Shown: in pieces, positions 53,994-63,286 of the stretch
How positions within the stretch are numbered: the stretch's first letter is position 1
Layout of the letters: every line of letters starts with the position of its first letter
Assembly: GCF_013836145.1 (NCBI RefSeq)
Contig: NZ_CP057483.1
Span: 3,162,001 to 3,226,000, forward strand
DNA: 64,000 nucleotides
Direction: 5' to 3'
Source of the DNA: Citrobacter sp. RHB25-C09
GTDB lineage: Bacteria; Pseudomonadota; Gammaproteobacteria; Enterobacterales; Enterobacteriaceae
Program-made: the position numbers and the translations under genes
Notes under the pieces: generated by a model
What the model saw: the letters and a program-made list of their open reading frames with translations, nothing else
What the model was told of the DNA's origin: nothing
Database searches by the model: none

Positions 53994-54947
53994 ATGAAAG
54001 CATTCGCAAACGTATTACCCGGTGATGCCATCATCCGCCTGCAGTGTGTGATCATTCTGGTCGTCGCCGTGGTGTTTTCAGCACTGCTAGGCACACGCTT
54101 TTTTAGCGTCGCTAACTTCCAGTCCATCGGCTCACAGTTGCCGATTCTCGGAATGCTGGCGCTGGGAATGGGGATGACCATGCTGACAGGCGGCATTAAC
54201 CTGTCGATCATCGCCGGGGCTAACGCCTGTTCGCTAGTGATGGCGGCGGTGATTGTCAGCCATCCGGACAGTCCCCTGTTTCTTGCGCTGGCGCTGCTGG
54301 CTGGTGCGGCGGTCGCGGTGGCGATCGGTACATTAAACGGTGCGTTGATTGCCTGGGTCGGCGTCTCGCCTATTCTGGCCACGCTTGGCACCATGACGCT
54401 CATTTCCGGATTGAATATCCTGCTTTCCAACGGCACGGTGATTTCCGGTTTCCCGACGGCGATTCAGTATCTTGGCAACGCGACGCTGGCCGGTATCCCC
54501 GTCGCGCTGCTGCTCTTTTTCGTGGTTGCAGTGCTGCTGTGGGTACTGCTGGAACACACTACGCTTGGACGCAGCCTGTACCTGATGGGCTCAAACGAAC
54601 AGGCAACCCGCTACAGCGGCGTCAACACCATACGGGTGCAAATCTCCGTCTATGTCATTTCCGCACTCCTCGGTTGGGTGGCGGCGATTTTAATGATGGC
54701 CAAATTCAATTCAGCAAAAGCCGGATATGGCGAATCCTATCTGCTGGTCACCATCCTCGCCTCGGTGCTGGGCGGTATTAATCCGGATGGTGGGTTCGGC
54801 CGCATTCTCGGCCTGGTGCTGGCGCTGGTCGTGCTGCAGATGCTGGAGAGCGGCTTCAATTTGCTGGGGATCAGTAGCTATCTGACGATGGCGCTCTGGG
54901 GCGCGGTACTGATCCTCTTTATCGCATTACAGAATCGTAAAGCCTGA
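53994..54947 (+). CDS. Sugar ABC transporter permease 2 (RbsC type)
   Basis: The ATG at 53994, preceded by AGGGAGC, gives 317 residues. An upstream in-frame start within permease 1 is less likely. It shares the family motif MTMLTGGINLSIIAGANACSL and the coupling loop LEHTTLGRSLYLMGSNEQATRYSGVN. It shows the hydrophobic profile of a BPD_transp_2 permease and is clearly different in sequence from permease 1. It ends 16 bases before the kinase gene. Confidence 0.93.
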   Translation: MKAFANVLPGDAIIRLQCVIILVVAVVFSALLGTRFFSVANFQSIGSQLPILGMLALGMGMTMLTGGINLSIIAGANACSLVMAAVIVSHPDSPLFLALALLAGAAVAVAIGTLNGALIAWVGVSPILATLGTMTLISGLNILLSNGTVISGFPTAIQYLGNATLAGIPVALLLFFVVAVLLWVLLEHTTLGRSLYLMGSNEQATRYSGVNTIRVQISVYVISALLGWVAAILMMAKFNSAKAGYGESYLLVTILASVLGGINPDGGFGRILGLVLALVVLQMLESGFNLLGISSYLTMALWGAVLILFIALQNRKA

Positions 54948-54963
54948 TTTCAGGAGAAAAATT

Positions 54964-56601
54964 ATGGCGAGTTACTTTATTGGTGTGGATGTAGGGACCG
55001 GAAGCGCCCGCGCAGGGGTGTTCGATCTCAATGGCAGAATGGTCGGTCAGGCCACCCGCGCCATCGAAATTTACCGTCCGCAGGCCGACTTCGTTGAGCA
55101 GTCGTCCGATAACATCTGGCAGGCAGTGTGCAACGCCGTTCGCGATGCTATTAACCAGTCCGATATCAATCCTATTCAGGTCAAAGGGTTAGGCTTTGAC
55201 GCTACTTGCTCGCTGGTGGTGCTGGATAAAGAAGGTAAGCCGCTGACCGTCAGCCCTTCAGGGCGTAGCGAGCAGAATATTATCGTGTGGATGGATCACC
55301 GCGCCATCACCCAGGCCGAGCGTATTAACGCGCTGCATCATCGGGTGTTGGACTATGTGGGTGGCATCATCTCTCCGGAGATGCAAACGCCGAAGCTGTT
55401 ATGGCTCAAACAGCATATGCCGAATACCTGGGCAAACGCGGGCTACTATTTTGATCTTCCCGATTTTCTGACCTGGCGCGCCACGGGCGATGATACCCGC
55501 TCGCTGTGTTCGACGGTGTGCAAATGGACGTACATGGGCCATGAAGATAAATGGGACGCCAGTTATTTCCGCGAGATTGGTCTGGAAGATCTCCTGCAAC
55601 ACGATGCGGCAAAAATCGGCCGCTACGTCAAAACCATGGGGGAACCGCTCGGGCACGGCCTTTCTCAGCGCGCTGCCAGCGAAATGGGGCTGGTTCCGGG
55701 CACCGCCGTTAGCGTCTCCATTATTGACGCCCATGCCGGTACCCTCGGTACGCTCGGTGCCTGCGGCGTCTCGGGCGAAGTAGCCGACTTTGACCGCCGT
55801 GTTGCTCTGATTGGCGGTACCTCAACGGGACATATGGCGATATCGAAAGAGCCGCGCTTTATTGGCGGCGTCTGGGGACCTTACTATTCGGCGGTGCTGC
55901 CGGAATACTGGCTCAATGAAGGCGGTCAGTCGGCGACCGGGGCGCTCATCGACCATATTATTCAGTCGCACCCATGCTATGAGACGCTGCTGGCGCAGGC
56001 AAAATCACAAGGGCAAACCATTTACGAAATCCTGAACGCGCTGTTACGCAAAATGGCGGGAGAGCCGGAGAATATCGCCTTTTTAACCCGCGATATTCAT
56101 ATCCTGCCCTACTTTCACGGCAACCGTTCGCCGCGTGCTAACCCGACGCTCACCGGTGCAATCAGCGGGCTAAAACTATCCCGCACACCGGAGGATATGG
56201 CGTTGCAGTATCTGGCTACCATCCAGGCCATCGCGCTCGGCACCCGCCATATCATTGAGACAATGAACCAGAGCGGGTACAGCATCGACACCATCATGGC
56301 GAGCGGCGGCGGTACGAAGAACCCGATCTTTGTTCAGGAGCATGCCAACGCGACCGGTTGCGCTATGCTGCTGCCTGAAGAGAGTGAAGCGATGCTGCTG
56401 GGCGGTGCAATGATGGGCACCATTGCGGCAGGCGTCTTCGATACCCTCCCGGAAGCAATGTCGGCGATGAGTCGTATTGGAAAAACGGTCACCCCGCAGA
56501 CCAACCTCATTAAGCAGTATTACGACCGGAAGTATCAGGTGTTCCACCAGATGTATCAGGATCATATTAAGTACCGCCAACTGATGCAGGGGGACGCATG
56601 A
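54964..56601 (+). CDS. FGGY-family pentulose-type kinase
   Basis: A 545-residue cytoplasmic kinase. The N-terminal phosphate loop IGVDVGTGSARAGVFD marks the FGGY/ASKHA fold, and WMDHRAI supplies the conserved catalytic-region Asp. A second ATP loop appears as LIGGTSTGHMA, and the C-terminal MASGGGTKNPIFVQEHANATG motif is typical. Length and the GFDATCSLVVLD stretch fit the D-ribulokinase-like FGGY subgroup better than xylulokinase or glycerol kinase. It is expected to phosphorylate the imported or derived ketose. It overlaps the next gene by four bases (ATGA). The substrate is unproven. Confidence 0.88.
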   Translation: MASYFIGVDVGTGSARAGVFDLNGRMVGQATRAIEIYRPQADFVEQSSDNIWQAVCNAVRDAINQSDINPIQVKGLGFDATCSLVVLDKEGKPLTVSPSGRSEQNIIVWMDHRAITQAERINALHHRVLDYVGGIISPEMQTPKLLWLKQHMPNTWANAGYYFDLPDFLTWRATGDDTRSLCSTVCKWTYMGHEDKWDASYFREIGLEDLLQHDAAKIGRYVKTMGEPLGHGLSQRAASEMGLVPGTAVSVSIIDAHAGTLGTLGACGVSGEVADFDRRVALIGGTSTGHMAISKEPRFIGGVWGPYYSAVLPEYWLNEGGQSATGALIDHIIQSHPCYETLLAQAKSQGQTIYEILNALLRKMAGEPENIAFLTRDIHILPYFHGNRSPRANPTLTGAISGLKLSRTPEDMALQYLATIQAIALGTRHIIETMNQSGYSIDTIMASGGGTKNPIFVQEHANATGCAMLLPEESEAMLLGGAMMGTIAAGVFDTLPEAMSAMSRIGKTVTPQTNLIKQYYDRKYQVFHQMYQDHIKYRQLMQGDA

Positions 56602-57203
56602 CGAGCGCGTGGCAGCAGGCTACCGCAACCTGGACGCTATACAGCGAAGCGCTGGCGGGTTTGAGTGACCATTTAAGCGAACCTGAATGGAATGCTCTCA
56701 TGGCGGAATTGCGCGGGTGTACGGGAAAGATCGTCGTCACCGGTGTAGGGACCTCGGGGGTTGCGGCGCGTAAAATTGCCCATATGCTGGCCTGCGTTGA
56801 GCGCCCGGCCATCTACCTCAACGCCACCGACGCCGCTCACGGCGATCTGGGTTTTTTACGCGACAACGATCTGGTCATTATGCTATCTCGCGGCGGTAAT
56901 TCGGATGAACTAACCCGTTTACTGCCCGGACTTGCTGCGAAAAACGTGCCGATACTCAGCGTGACAGAAAACGCCGACTCTGCCATTGCCAAAGCATCGC
57001 GGCTGGTGATTTCTACGGGCGTGCAGCGTGAAGCGGACCCACTGAATATGCTCGCCACCACCTCGATTATGCTGGTGATTGCGCTTTTTGATGCCGCCTG
57101 CGCCTGCCTGATGAGCGAAAGCGGGTATTCGAAAGAGACACTGCTGGCGGTACACCCTGGCGGCGACGTCGGGTTAACGCTCAGCCAGCGTAGCCATCGC
57201 TAG
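56598..57203 (+). CDS. SIS-domain sugar-phosphate isomerase (KpsF/GutQ-like, no CBS domains)
   Basis: A 201-residue cytoplasmic protein made of a single SIS domain. It resembles the N-terminal half of arabinose-5-phosphate isomerases. Matching motifs are VVTGVGTSGVAARK (KdsD: GMGKSG), DAAHGDLGFL, SRGGNSDEL, READPLNMLATTS and HPGGDVG. The paired CBS domains are missing, and Thr replaces the conserved Lys of the first loop. Coupled to an FGGY kinase, it may interconvert a ketose 5-phosphate and arabinose 5-phosphate, or a related pair. This is inference from family and context. It is the last cassette gene, followed by a strong terminator. Confidence 0.85.
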   Translation: MTSAWQQATATWTLYSEALAGLSDHLSEPEWNALMAELRGCTGKIVVTGVGTSGVAARKIAHMLACVERPAIYLNATDAAHGDLGFLRDNDLVIMLSRGGNSDELTRLLPGLAAKNVPILSVTENADSAIAKASRLVISTGVQREADPLNMLATTSIMLVIALFDAACACLMSESGYSKETLLAVHPGGDVGLTLSQRSHR

Positions 57204-57220
57204 CGATCACCTTCCCACCC

Positions 57221-57248
57221 AGCCCCGCGATAGATCGCGGGGCTTTTC
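57221..57248 (+). terminator. Terminator of the sugar cassette
   Basis: A perfect GC-rich inverted repeat AGCCCCGCGAT / ATCGCGGGGCT followed by TTTTC lies 18 bases after the SIS gene stop. Confidence 0.92.
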
Positions 57249-57436
57249 GCATTTCACCACCAAATAAAACAGCGAAAAATAGTGTTATGTCGCTGCGTTC
57301 AACTTCCTTTTTCATCGCCTGCTGTAAAAAATTCTGTGACCTTCTCCTGCATTCCTGAAGCAAAGCATTTCATTCGTAATGGCAGAGGAAAATCTTTAGC
57401 TATTCTTATGAGACTTACTTACGGGAGGCCCGACAG

Positions 57437-58717
57437 ATGATGCCAACGCTTGCTCCACCATCTGTACTTTCCGCTCCCCAGCGCCGTTGCCAGCTATTGC
57501 TGACGCTTTTCCAGCCGGGACAGAGTGTCACCGCTGAAACAATCAGTGCGCTAAATGGCGTCGATGATGCTATTGCCCATGCGGATATCACCGAAACGGG
57601 TATAGAGATCCAGCGTTATCATCAGCTTAGCATTGTCGCAGGCCATGATGGGAGCTATCAGATTGAAGGTACCGCGCTTAACCAGCGTCTCTGCCTGCTG
57701 CACTGGCTCAGACGCGGATTACGCTTATGCCCGACCTATATCAACCAACACTTTACGCCGGCATTAAAGACTGAGCTGAAGCAGAGGAAGATTCTGCGCA
57801 CGCTGTATGACGACACTAATCTACACGCGCTGATTAATCTCTGCGGTCGTCGCCTGCAAAAAACGTTTGAGTGTCGTGATATTCAGTTTCTGCGTCTCTA
57901 TTTGCAGTATTGCCTGTTGCAGCATCATGCGGGTATCTCGCCGGAATTTACCCCTGTGCAACAGCACTGGGCCCAGTCGTGCGATGAATACCTTCTTGCT
58001 CAGGAAATTGGTCGCCACTGGCAGCGGCGAGTGATGCAAAATGCGCCATTTAACGAATCGTTGTTTATGGCTCTGCTCTTTTTGATGATTCGTATTCCGG
58101 ATCCGATCCGCGATAGTCATCAGAAAGACCGTCGACTTCGCCTGGCAATTACGCGTCTGGTCCTGCGTTTTCGCGAACGGGGACAGGTGCGCTTCAATGA
58201 TGAGCAGGGGCTACACGATCAGCTTTACATTCACCTTGCCCAGGCGCTGAACCGCAGCCTGTTTTCCATCGGGATTGACAACACACTCCCTGACGAATTC
58301 GCGCGGCTTTACCCACGCCTGATGCGCACGACCCGCGATGCCTTAGACGGTTTTGCTGAGGAATATGACACGCAGTTTTCCGAAGAAGAGATCGGGCTGG
58401 TGGCGGTGATCTTTGGCGCCTGGCTCATGCAAGAGAATGACTTGCATGAAAAACAGATCGTTTTACTGACCGGAGAGGATAGCGAACTGGAAAGCCAGAT
58501 CGAGCAGCAGCTGCGGGAACTGACGTTGCTGCCGCTCAATATCAGAACAATGCCGATGCAGACCTACCAGCACGAGGGCGCGCCGCGTGGCGTGGCGCTA
58601 ATCGTGACGCCGTATACCACGCCGCTGCCGCTCTTTTCGCCGCCGCTCATTCATACCACGCAGGCGCTGTCTGAACATCAGCAGCAGCAGATCCGTAAAA
58701 TTCTGGAATCAGGCTGA
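57437..58717 (+). CDS. csiE: Stationary-phase-inducible protein CsiE
   Basis: A 426-residue protein of E. coli CsiE length, starting MMPTLAPPSVLSAPQRRCQ after a GGGAGG ribosome-binding sequence. It contains PTS-regulatory-domain-like (PRD) helical regions, for example LVAVIFGAWLMQENDL, but no clear DNA-binding or EII domain. In E. coli it is induced by carbon starvation through sigma-S and CRP. Its molecular role is unknown. The 233-base upstream gap after the cassette terminator has an AT-rich promoter-like stretch but no site I can name firmly. Its last 9 bases overlap the convergent hcaT gene. Confidence 0.95.
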   Translation: MMPTLAPPSVLSAPQRRCQLLLTLFQPGQSVTAETISALNGVDDAIAHADITETGIEIQRYHQLSIVAGHDGSYQIEGTALNQRLCLLHWLRRGLRLCPTYINQHFTPALKTELKQRKILRTLYDDTNLHALINLCGRRLQKTFECRDIQFLRLYLQYCLLQHHAGISPEFTPVQQHWAQSCDEYLLAQEIGRHWQRRVMQNAPFNESLFMALLFLMIRIPDPIRDSHQKDRRLRLAITRLVLRFRERGQVRFNDEQGLHDQLYIHLAQALNRSLFSIGIDNTLPDEFARLYPRLMRTTRDALDGFAEEYDTQFSEEEIGLVAVIFGAWLMQENDLHEKQIVLLTGEDSELESQIEQQLRELTLLPLNIRTMPMQTYQHEGAPRGVALIVTPYTTPLPLFSPPLIHTTQALSEHQQQQIRKILESG

Positions 58718-59848
58718 GGCCTGCACTTTTGGCCTCAGCACAATGGCAGGTAATGCCACCAGCGCCATCACCCAGAAAACACCGTTACCCAGGTACTGAT
58801 AGAGGAACCCGGCAAAAACAGTCATGATGGCGATACTGCCGCCCATCGCGACGGCGGAATAGACCGCCTGCAAACGAATGACTTCACTTCCCTGCCGCGC
58901 GGCGATATAACGCATCGCCGCCAGGTGGCAAACGGTAAAGGTGCCACAGTGGAGGATTTGCACCACGACCAGCCACGGAAGGGCTGTAGTCCAGCCCATC
59001 AGCCCCCAACGAATCACCCCACAAACCGCAGAGAGCAACAGCAGGTCGCGGGCACTGAAACGGCGGAACAGTTTATTGCTCAGGGCAAAGATGATCACTT
59101 CAGCCACGACCCCCAGCGACCAGAGATAACCGACTGCCGACGCGGAATACCCCGCCCCCTGCCAGTAGATCGCGCTGAAGCCATAATAAGCGGCATGCGC
59201 CCCTTGCAACAGGCAAACGCAGGCCAGAAAGCGCCAGCTCTGCGTTACAAGCGAACGCCAGGCTGGCCAACCGGCGCTCTCCTGATGCCGGCTCTGCCCC
59301 TGCGGCAGCACGCTGGGTCGGATCAGCATCCCTAACAGCATCGAGGCGACACCTAAGGTCAACAGCGCCAGAATCGCCCGGTAGTCGTACAGACTGACCA
59401 GCTTACCGGTCAGTGCGGAGCCAATCACGAAGGCGATCGATCCCCACAGACGTACCCGACCATAATCCATGGTGATCTGCTTTTGCCAGGTATTGGCCAG
59501 GGCGTCCGTCAGCGGCACCAGAGGGGAGAAAAAGAGGTTAAAGCCCACCATCACCACCATCAGCCACGCGACATGGGTGCCGAACCAGAACGCCAGCGCA
59601 AAGACCAGCGTCAACAGTGCGAGAATGCGCAGAGCAGCGATCAGTCGTGAGGGATCGCTGACCCGAGGAGCGATGATCAGGCTTCCGAGAAAACGCGCCA
59701 CCAGTCCTGCGCCCAGCAGTAAACCGATAGTTTCCGGCGTCAGTCCAAGTCCTTTGAGCCAGACGCTCCAGAAAGGAAGAAAAATACCGTAGCTAAAAAA
59801 ATAGGTGAAATAACCGAGCGCCAACCAGCGCGTGGAGTGCAGGACCAT
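58709..59848 (-). CDS. hcaT: MFS transporter HcaT (3-phenylpropionate permease type)
   Basis: A 379-residue major-facilitator protein of E. coli HcaT length, starting MVLHSTRWLALGYFTYFFSYG, with about 12 membrane segments and the nucleoside/phenylpropionate-transporter-like N-terminus. In E. coli it is thought to import 3-phenylpropionate for the neighbouring hca dioxygenase genes. Those genes are not in this window: glyA follows directly, so the substrate here is uncertain. Confidence 0.95.
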   Translation of the reverse strand: MVLHSTRWLALGYFTYFFSYGIFLPFWSVWLKGLGLTPETIGLLLGAGLVARFLGSLIIAPRVSDPSRLIAALRILALLTLVFALAFWFGTHVAWLMVVMVGFNLFFSPLVPLTDALANTWQKQITMDYGRVRLWGSIAFVIGSALTGKLVSLYDYRAILALLTLGVASMLLGMLIRPSVLPQGQSRHQESAGWPAWRSLVTQSWRFLACVCLLQGAHAAYYGFSAIYWQGAGYSASAVGYLWSLGVVAEVIIFALSNKLFRRFSARDLLLLSAVCGVIRWGLMGWTTALPWLVVVQILHCGTFTVCHLAAMRYIAARQGSEVIRLQAVYSAVAMGGSIAIMTVFAGFLYQYLGNGVFWVMALVALPAIVLRPKVQASA

Positions 59849-59972
59849 GATTCCCTCCCTTATGGAGGCGATAGTCTGGCGATAAACGGGCAGCCTGGCA
59901 AGTAAACATTAAATTAACATTTAAACGGCGGGAGAAAGGAAGAGAGAGAATGTTAAAAATGCTAAAGCAGAA

Positions 59973-60003
59973 GCCGGATGGCGGCGTACACACCGCCATC
60001 CGC
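59973..60003. repeat. REP element downstream of glyA
   Basis: GCCGGATGGCGGCG and its inverted partner CCGCCATCCGC form a compact stem 14 bases beyond the glyA stop. It is typical of REP sequences that protect mRNA ends. Confidence 0.85.
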
Positions 60004-60016
60004 GAACAGAAAGGAA

Positions 60017-61270
60017 TTACGCGTAAACCGGGAAGCGCGCGCAGATATCCAGAACTTTACCTTTGATGCGCTCAATCACCGCTTCATCATTGATATTGTC
60101 CAGGATGTCACACATCCAGCCAGCCAGCTCTTTCACTTCCGCTTCTTTAAAGCCACGGCGAGTCACAGCAGGAGAACCGATACGAATGCCGGAGGTTACA
60201 AACGGGCTCTTCGGATCGTTTGGTACGCTGTTTTTGTTGACGGTGATGTTCGCACGGCCCAGCGCTGCGTCTGCTTCTTTACCAGTCAGGTTTTTATCAA
60301 CCAGATCCAGCAGGAACAGGTGGTTTTCAGTACCGCCAGAAACCACTTTGTAACCACGGCTCAGGAACACTTCAACCATCGCTTTGGCGTTTTTCGCAAC
60401 CTGCTGCTGGTAGACTTTGAACTCTGGCTCCATCGCTTCTTTCAGTGCTACCGCTTTACCGGCAATCACATGCATCAGCGGGCCGCCCTGGGCGCTTGGG
60501 AATACCGCAGAGTTCAGTTTTTTATACAGCTCTTCATCGCCGCCTTTGGCCAGGATCAGACCACCGCGCGGACCCGCCAGGGTTTTGTGGGTAGTCGTGG
60601 TCACAACGTGGGCATGCGGAACCGGGTTCGGGTAGACGTCAGCGGCGATAAGACCTGCAACGTGCGCCATATCCACGAACAGGTACGCACCGATGCTGTC
60701 TGCGATTTCACGCATTTTAGCCCAGTCAACAATACCGGAGTAAGCGGAGAAGCCGCCGATGATCATCTTCGGCTTGTGAGTCTGCGCCAGCGTCGCCATT
60801 TCGTCATAGTCAATTTTGCCGGACTCATCGATACCGTAAGGGATGATGTTATACAGTTTACCGGAGAAGTTAACCGGAGAACCGTGAGTCAGGTGACCGC
60901 CTTGCGCCAGGTTCATACCCAGAACGGTATCGCCCGGTTGCAGCAGCGCGGTGTAGACCGCGAAGTTAGCCTGGGAGCCGGAGTGCGGCTGAACGTTAGC
61001 ATAGTCCGCACCAAACAGCGCTTTAGCACGGTCGATAGCCAGTTGTTCAACGATATCAACGTATTCGCAACCGCCGTAGTAGCGCTTGCCCGGGTAACCT
61101 TCAGCGTATTTGTTGGTCAGCTGAGAGCCCTGCGCCTGCATCACGCGCGGGCTGGTGTAGTTTTCGGAGGCGATCAGTTCGATGTGCTCTTCCTGACGTA
61201 CTTTTTCTTGCTCCATAGCCTGCCACAGTTCGGCATCATAATCGGCAATGTTCATTTCACGCTTTAACAT
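60017..61270 (-). CDS. glyA: Serine hydroxymethyltransferase
   Basis: This PLP enzyme converts serine and tetrahydrofolate to glycine and 5,10-methylene-THF, the main source of one-carbon units for purines, thymidylate and methionine. The ATG at 61270 gives 417 residues starting [18 protein letters not shown], as in E. coli. Two upstream in-frame codons are less likely. The PLP lysine is in [11 protein letters not shown]. Folate and substrate segments [16 protein letters not shown] and GGFSAYSG are intact. PurR- and MetR-like sites lie in the 326-base divergent gap with hmp. Confidence 0.98.
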   Translation of the reverse strand: MLKREMNIADYDAELWQAMEQEKVRQEEHIELIASENYTSPRVMQAQGSQLTNKYAEGYPGKRYYGGCEYVDIVEQLAIDRAKALFGADYANVQPHSGSQANFAVYTALLQPGDTVLGMNLAQGGHLTHGSPVNFSGKLYNIIPYGIDESGKIDYDEMATLAQTHKPKMIIGGFSAYSGIVDWAKMREIADSIGAYLFVDMAHVAGLIAADVYPNPVPHAHVVTTTTHKTLAGPRGGLILAKGGDEELYKKLNSAVFPSAQGGPLMHVIAGKAVALKEAMEPEFKVYQQQVAKNAKAMVEVFLSRGYKVVSGGTENHLFLLDLVDKNLTGKEADAALGRANITVNKNSVPNDPKSPFVTSGIRIGSPAVTRRGFKEAEVKELAGWMCDILDNINDEAVIERIKGKVLDICARFPVYA

Positions 61271-61387
61271 CCGCATCTCCTGACTCAGCTAACGATAAAA
61301 TTTTGGCCTTAAAAGGCGGTCCAATTGGACAACGGGCAACAGTATAACTGAATCATTCTGTGATAACAGGTCTTGACAAAGGAATTT

Positions 61388-61403
61388 ACGCAAACGATTA
61401 CCT
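61388..61403 (-). promoter_or_regulatory. PurR operator of glyA
   Basis: The 16-mer reads AGGTAATCGTTTGCGT on the minus strand, a good PurR match that is conserved at E. coli glyA. It links one-carbon supply to purine demand along with purMN and guaBA. Confidence 0.8.
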
Positions 61404-61450
61404 TCATGCCACATAAGGCTTTGCGGAATGAAGGCCTTACGAAATTCATT

Positions 61451-61463
61451 GGAATTCTTTTCA
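61451..61463 (-). promoter_or_regulatory. Possible MetR site upstream of glyA
   Basis: TGAAAAGAATTCC on the minus strand matches the MetR pattern TGAA-N5-TTCA with one mismatch. E. coli glyA has MetR sites in this area; a second copy is not clear here. Confidence 0.4.
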
Positions 61464-61522
61464 GCTTTGTGATGCAGATTTTTCACGTTGTAACTTTTGA
61501 AACGCAAAATGACAAAGAACCA

Positions 61523-61570
61523 TTTACAAAGCAGGGATATTTTTTATAAGATGCATTTAAAATACATTAT
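61523..61570 (+). promoter_or_regulatory. hmp promoter and NsrR operator
   Basis: -35 TTTACA (61523-61528) and -10 TATAAG (61545-61550) are 16 bases apart. The 23-base element at 61548-61570 is an 11-1-11 palindrome with AAGATGCATTT in the left arm, matching the NsrR motif and overlapping the -10. Nitric oxide should relieve NsrR repression of hmp. Confidence 0.85.
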
Positions 61571-61596
61571 TAAAGTTTTACATAAAGGAAGACCGT

Positions 61597-62787
61597 ATGC
61601 TTGACGCTCAAACCATCGCTACTGTAAAGGCCACGATTCCCCTGCTGGTTGAAACTGGTCCGAAACTGACCGCCCATTTTTACGATCGCATGTTTGCTCA
61701 TAACCCTGAACTCAAAGAAATTTTTAATATGAGTAACCAGCGTAATGGCGATCAGCGTGAAGCGTTGTTTAATGCGATTGCCGCCTATGCCAGCAATCTC
61801 GAAAACCTGCCGGCGCTGCTGCCAGCAGTGGAAAAAATCGCCCAGAAACACACCAGCTTTCAGATCAAACCTGAACAGTACAACATCGTCGGTACGCACC
61901 TGTTAGCAACGCTGGACGAAATGTTTAATCCGGGTCAGGAAGTTCTGGACGCGTGGGGAAAAGCCTATGGTGTTCTGGCAAATGTATTTATTAACCGTGA
62001 GGCCCAGATCTACAGCGAAAATGCCAGTAAAACTGGCGGCTGGGAAGGTACGCGTCCATTCCGCATCGTAGCCAAAACCCCGCGCAGCGCCTTAATCACC
62101 AGCTTTGAATTTGAACCGGTTGACGGCGGTGCCGTCGCGGAATATCAGCCAGGCCAGTACCTGGGCGTCTGGCTGAAGCCGGAAGGGTTCCCGCATCAGG
62201 AAATTCGTCAGTACTCACTGACGCGTAAACCGGATGGCAAGGGTTACCGTATTGCCGTTAAGCGCGAAGATGGCGGTCAAGTTTCTAACTGGCTGCATAA
62301 CCACGCAAATGTCGGTGACGTGGTGCATTTAGCGGCTCCGGCGGGCGACTTCTTTATGACCGTTGCGCAGGATACCCCTGTTTCACTGATTTCCGCAGGC
62401 GTTGGCCAAACGCCGATGCTGGCAATGCTTGATACGCTGGCCAAAGCGAACCATACCGCGCAGGTTAACTGGTTCCACGCAGCCGAAAACGGTGACGTTC
62501 ATGCGTTTGCCGATGAAGTCAGCGAGTTGGGTAAAACGCTGCCCAACTTTACCGCCCATACCTGGTATCGCGTGCCGAACGAAGCGGATCGCGCCAACGG
62601 TGCGTTTAATAGCGAAGGTTTGATGGACCTGACGGCGATGCAAGCGGCGATTAGCGCTCCACATATGCAGTTCTACCTGTGCGGTCCGGTCGGGTTTATG
62701 CAGTTTGCCGCGAAGCAACTGGTTGAGCTGGGCGTGAACAACGAAAACATTCATTACGAATGCTTCGGCCCACATAAGGTGCTGTAA
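61597..62787 (+). CDS. hmp: Flavohemoglobin nitric-oxide dioxygenase
   Basis: Hmp oxidises NO to nitrate with O2 and NAD(P)H in the cytoplasm. The 396-residue product has the E. coli length. The globin domain has distal Tyr29 and proximal His85 (QKHTSF). The ferredoxin-reductase part has the FAD motif RQYSLT, the NAD region [11 protein letters not shown] and the C-terminal YLCGPVGFM and CFGPHKVL. It diverges from glyA and is preceded by an NsrR-type operator. Confidence 0.98.
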   Translation: MLDAQTIATVKATIPLLVETGPKLTAHFYDRMFAHNPELKEIFNMSNQRNGDQREALFNAIAAYASNLENLPALLPAVEKIAQKHTSFQIKPEQYNIVGTHLLATLDEMFNPGQEVLDAWGKAYGVLANVFINREAQIYSENASKTGGWEGTRPFRIVAKTPRSALITSFEFEPVDGGAVAEYQPGQYLGVWLKPEGFPHQEIRQYSLTRKPDGKGYRIAVKREDGGQVSNWLHNHANVGDVVHLAAPAGDFFMTVAQDTPVSLISAGVGQTPMLAMLDTLAKANHTAQVNWFHAAENGDVHAFADEVSELGKTLPNFTAHTWYRVPNEADRANGAFNSEGLMDLTAMQAAISAPHMQFYLCGPVGFMQFAAKQLVELGVNNENIHYECFGPHKVL

Positions 62788-62800
62788 GAGCCTGTTATTT

Positions 62801-62873
62801 GTAGGCCGGATAAGGCGGTCAGGCCGCCATCCGGCAATTGCAGTGCCTGATGGCGCAGCGCTTATCAGGCCAA
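62801..62873. repeat. REP pair (BIME) between hmp and glnB
   Basis: GTAGGCCGGATAAGGCGGTC with GCCGCCATCCGGC, followed by GCCTGATGGCGCAGC with GCTTATCAGGC. Two REP units lie between convergent genes. Confidence 0.85.
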
Positions 62874-62887
62874 CAGAGTGACGCGGC

Positions 62888-63262
<375 letters not shown>

Positions 63263-63286
63263 CTAAACGTAACATATCTTGTTGCG

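Noticed and set aside
57250..57436. CRP site upstream of csiE
   Set aside because: Only one half-site (TGTGA) is visible near 57335 with no matching second half, so it was not listed.
59978..61267. 429-codon plus-strand ORF opposite glyA
   Set aside because: Full-length shadow of glyA caused by its codon bias; no promoter or ribosome-binding site.
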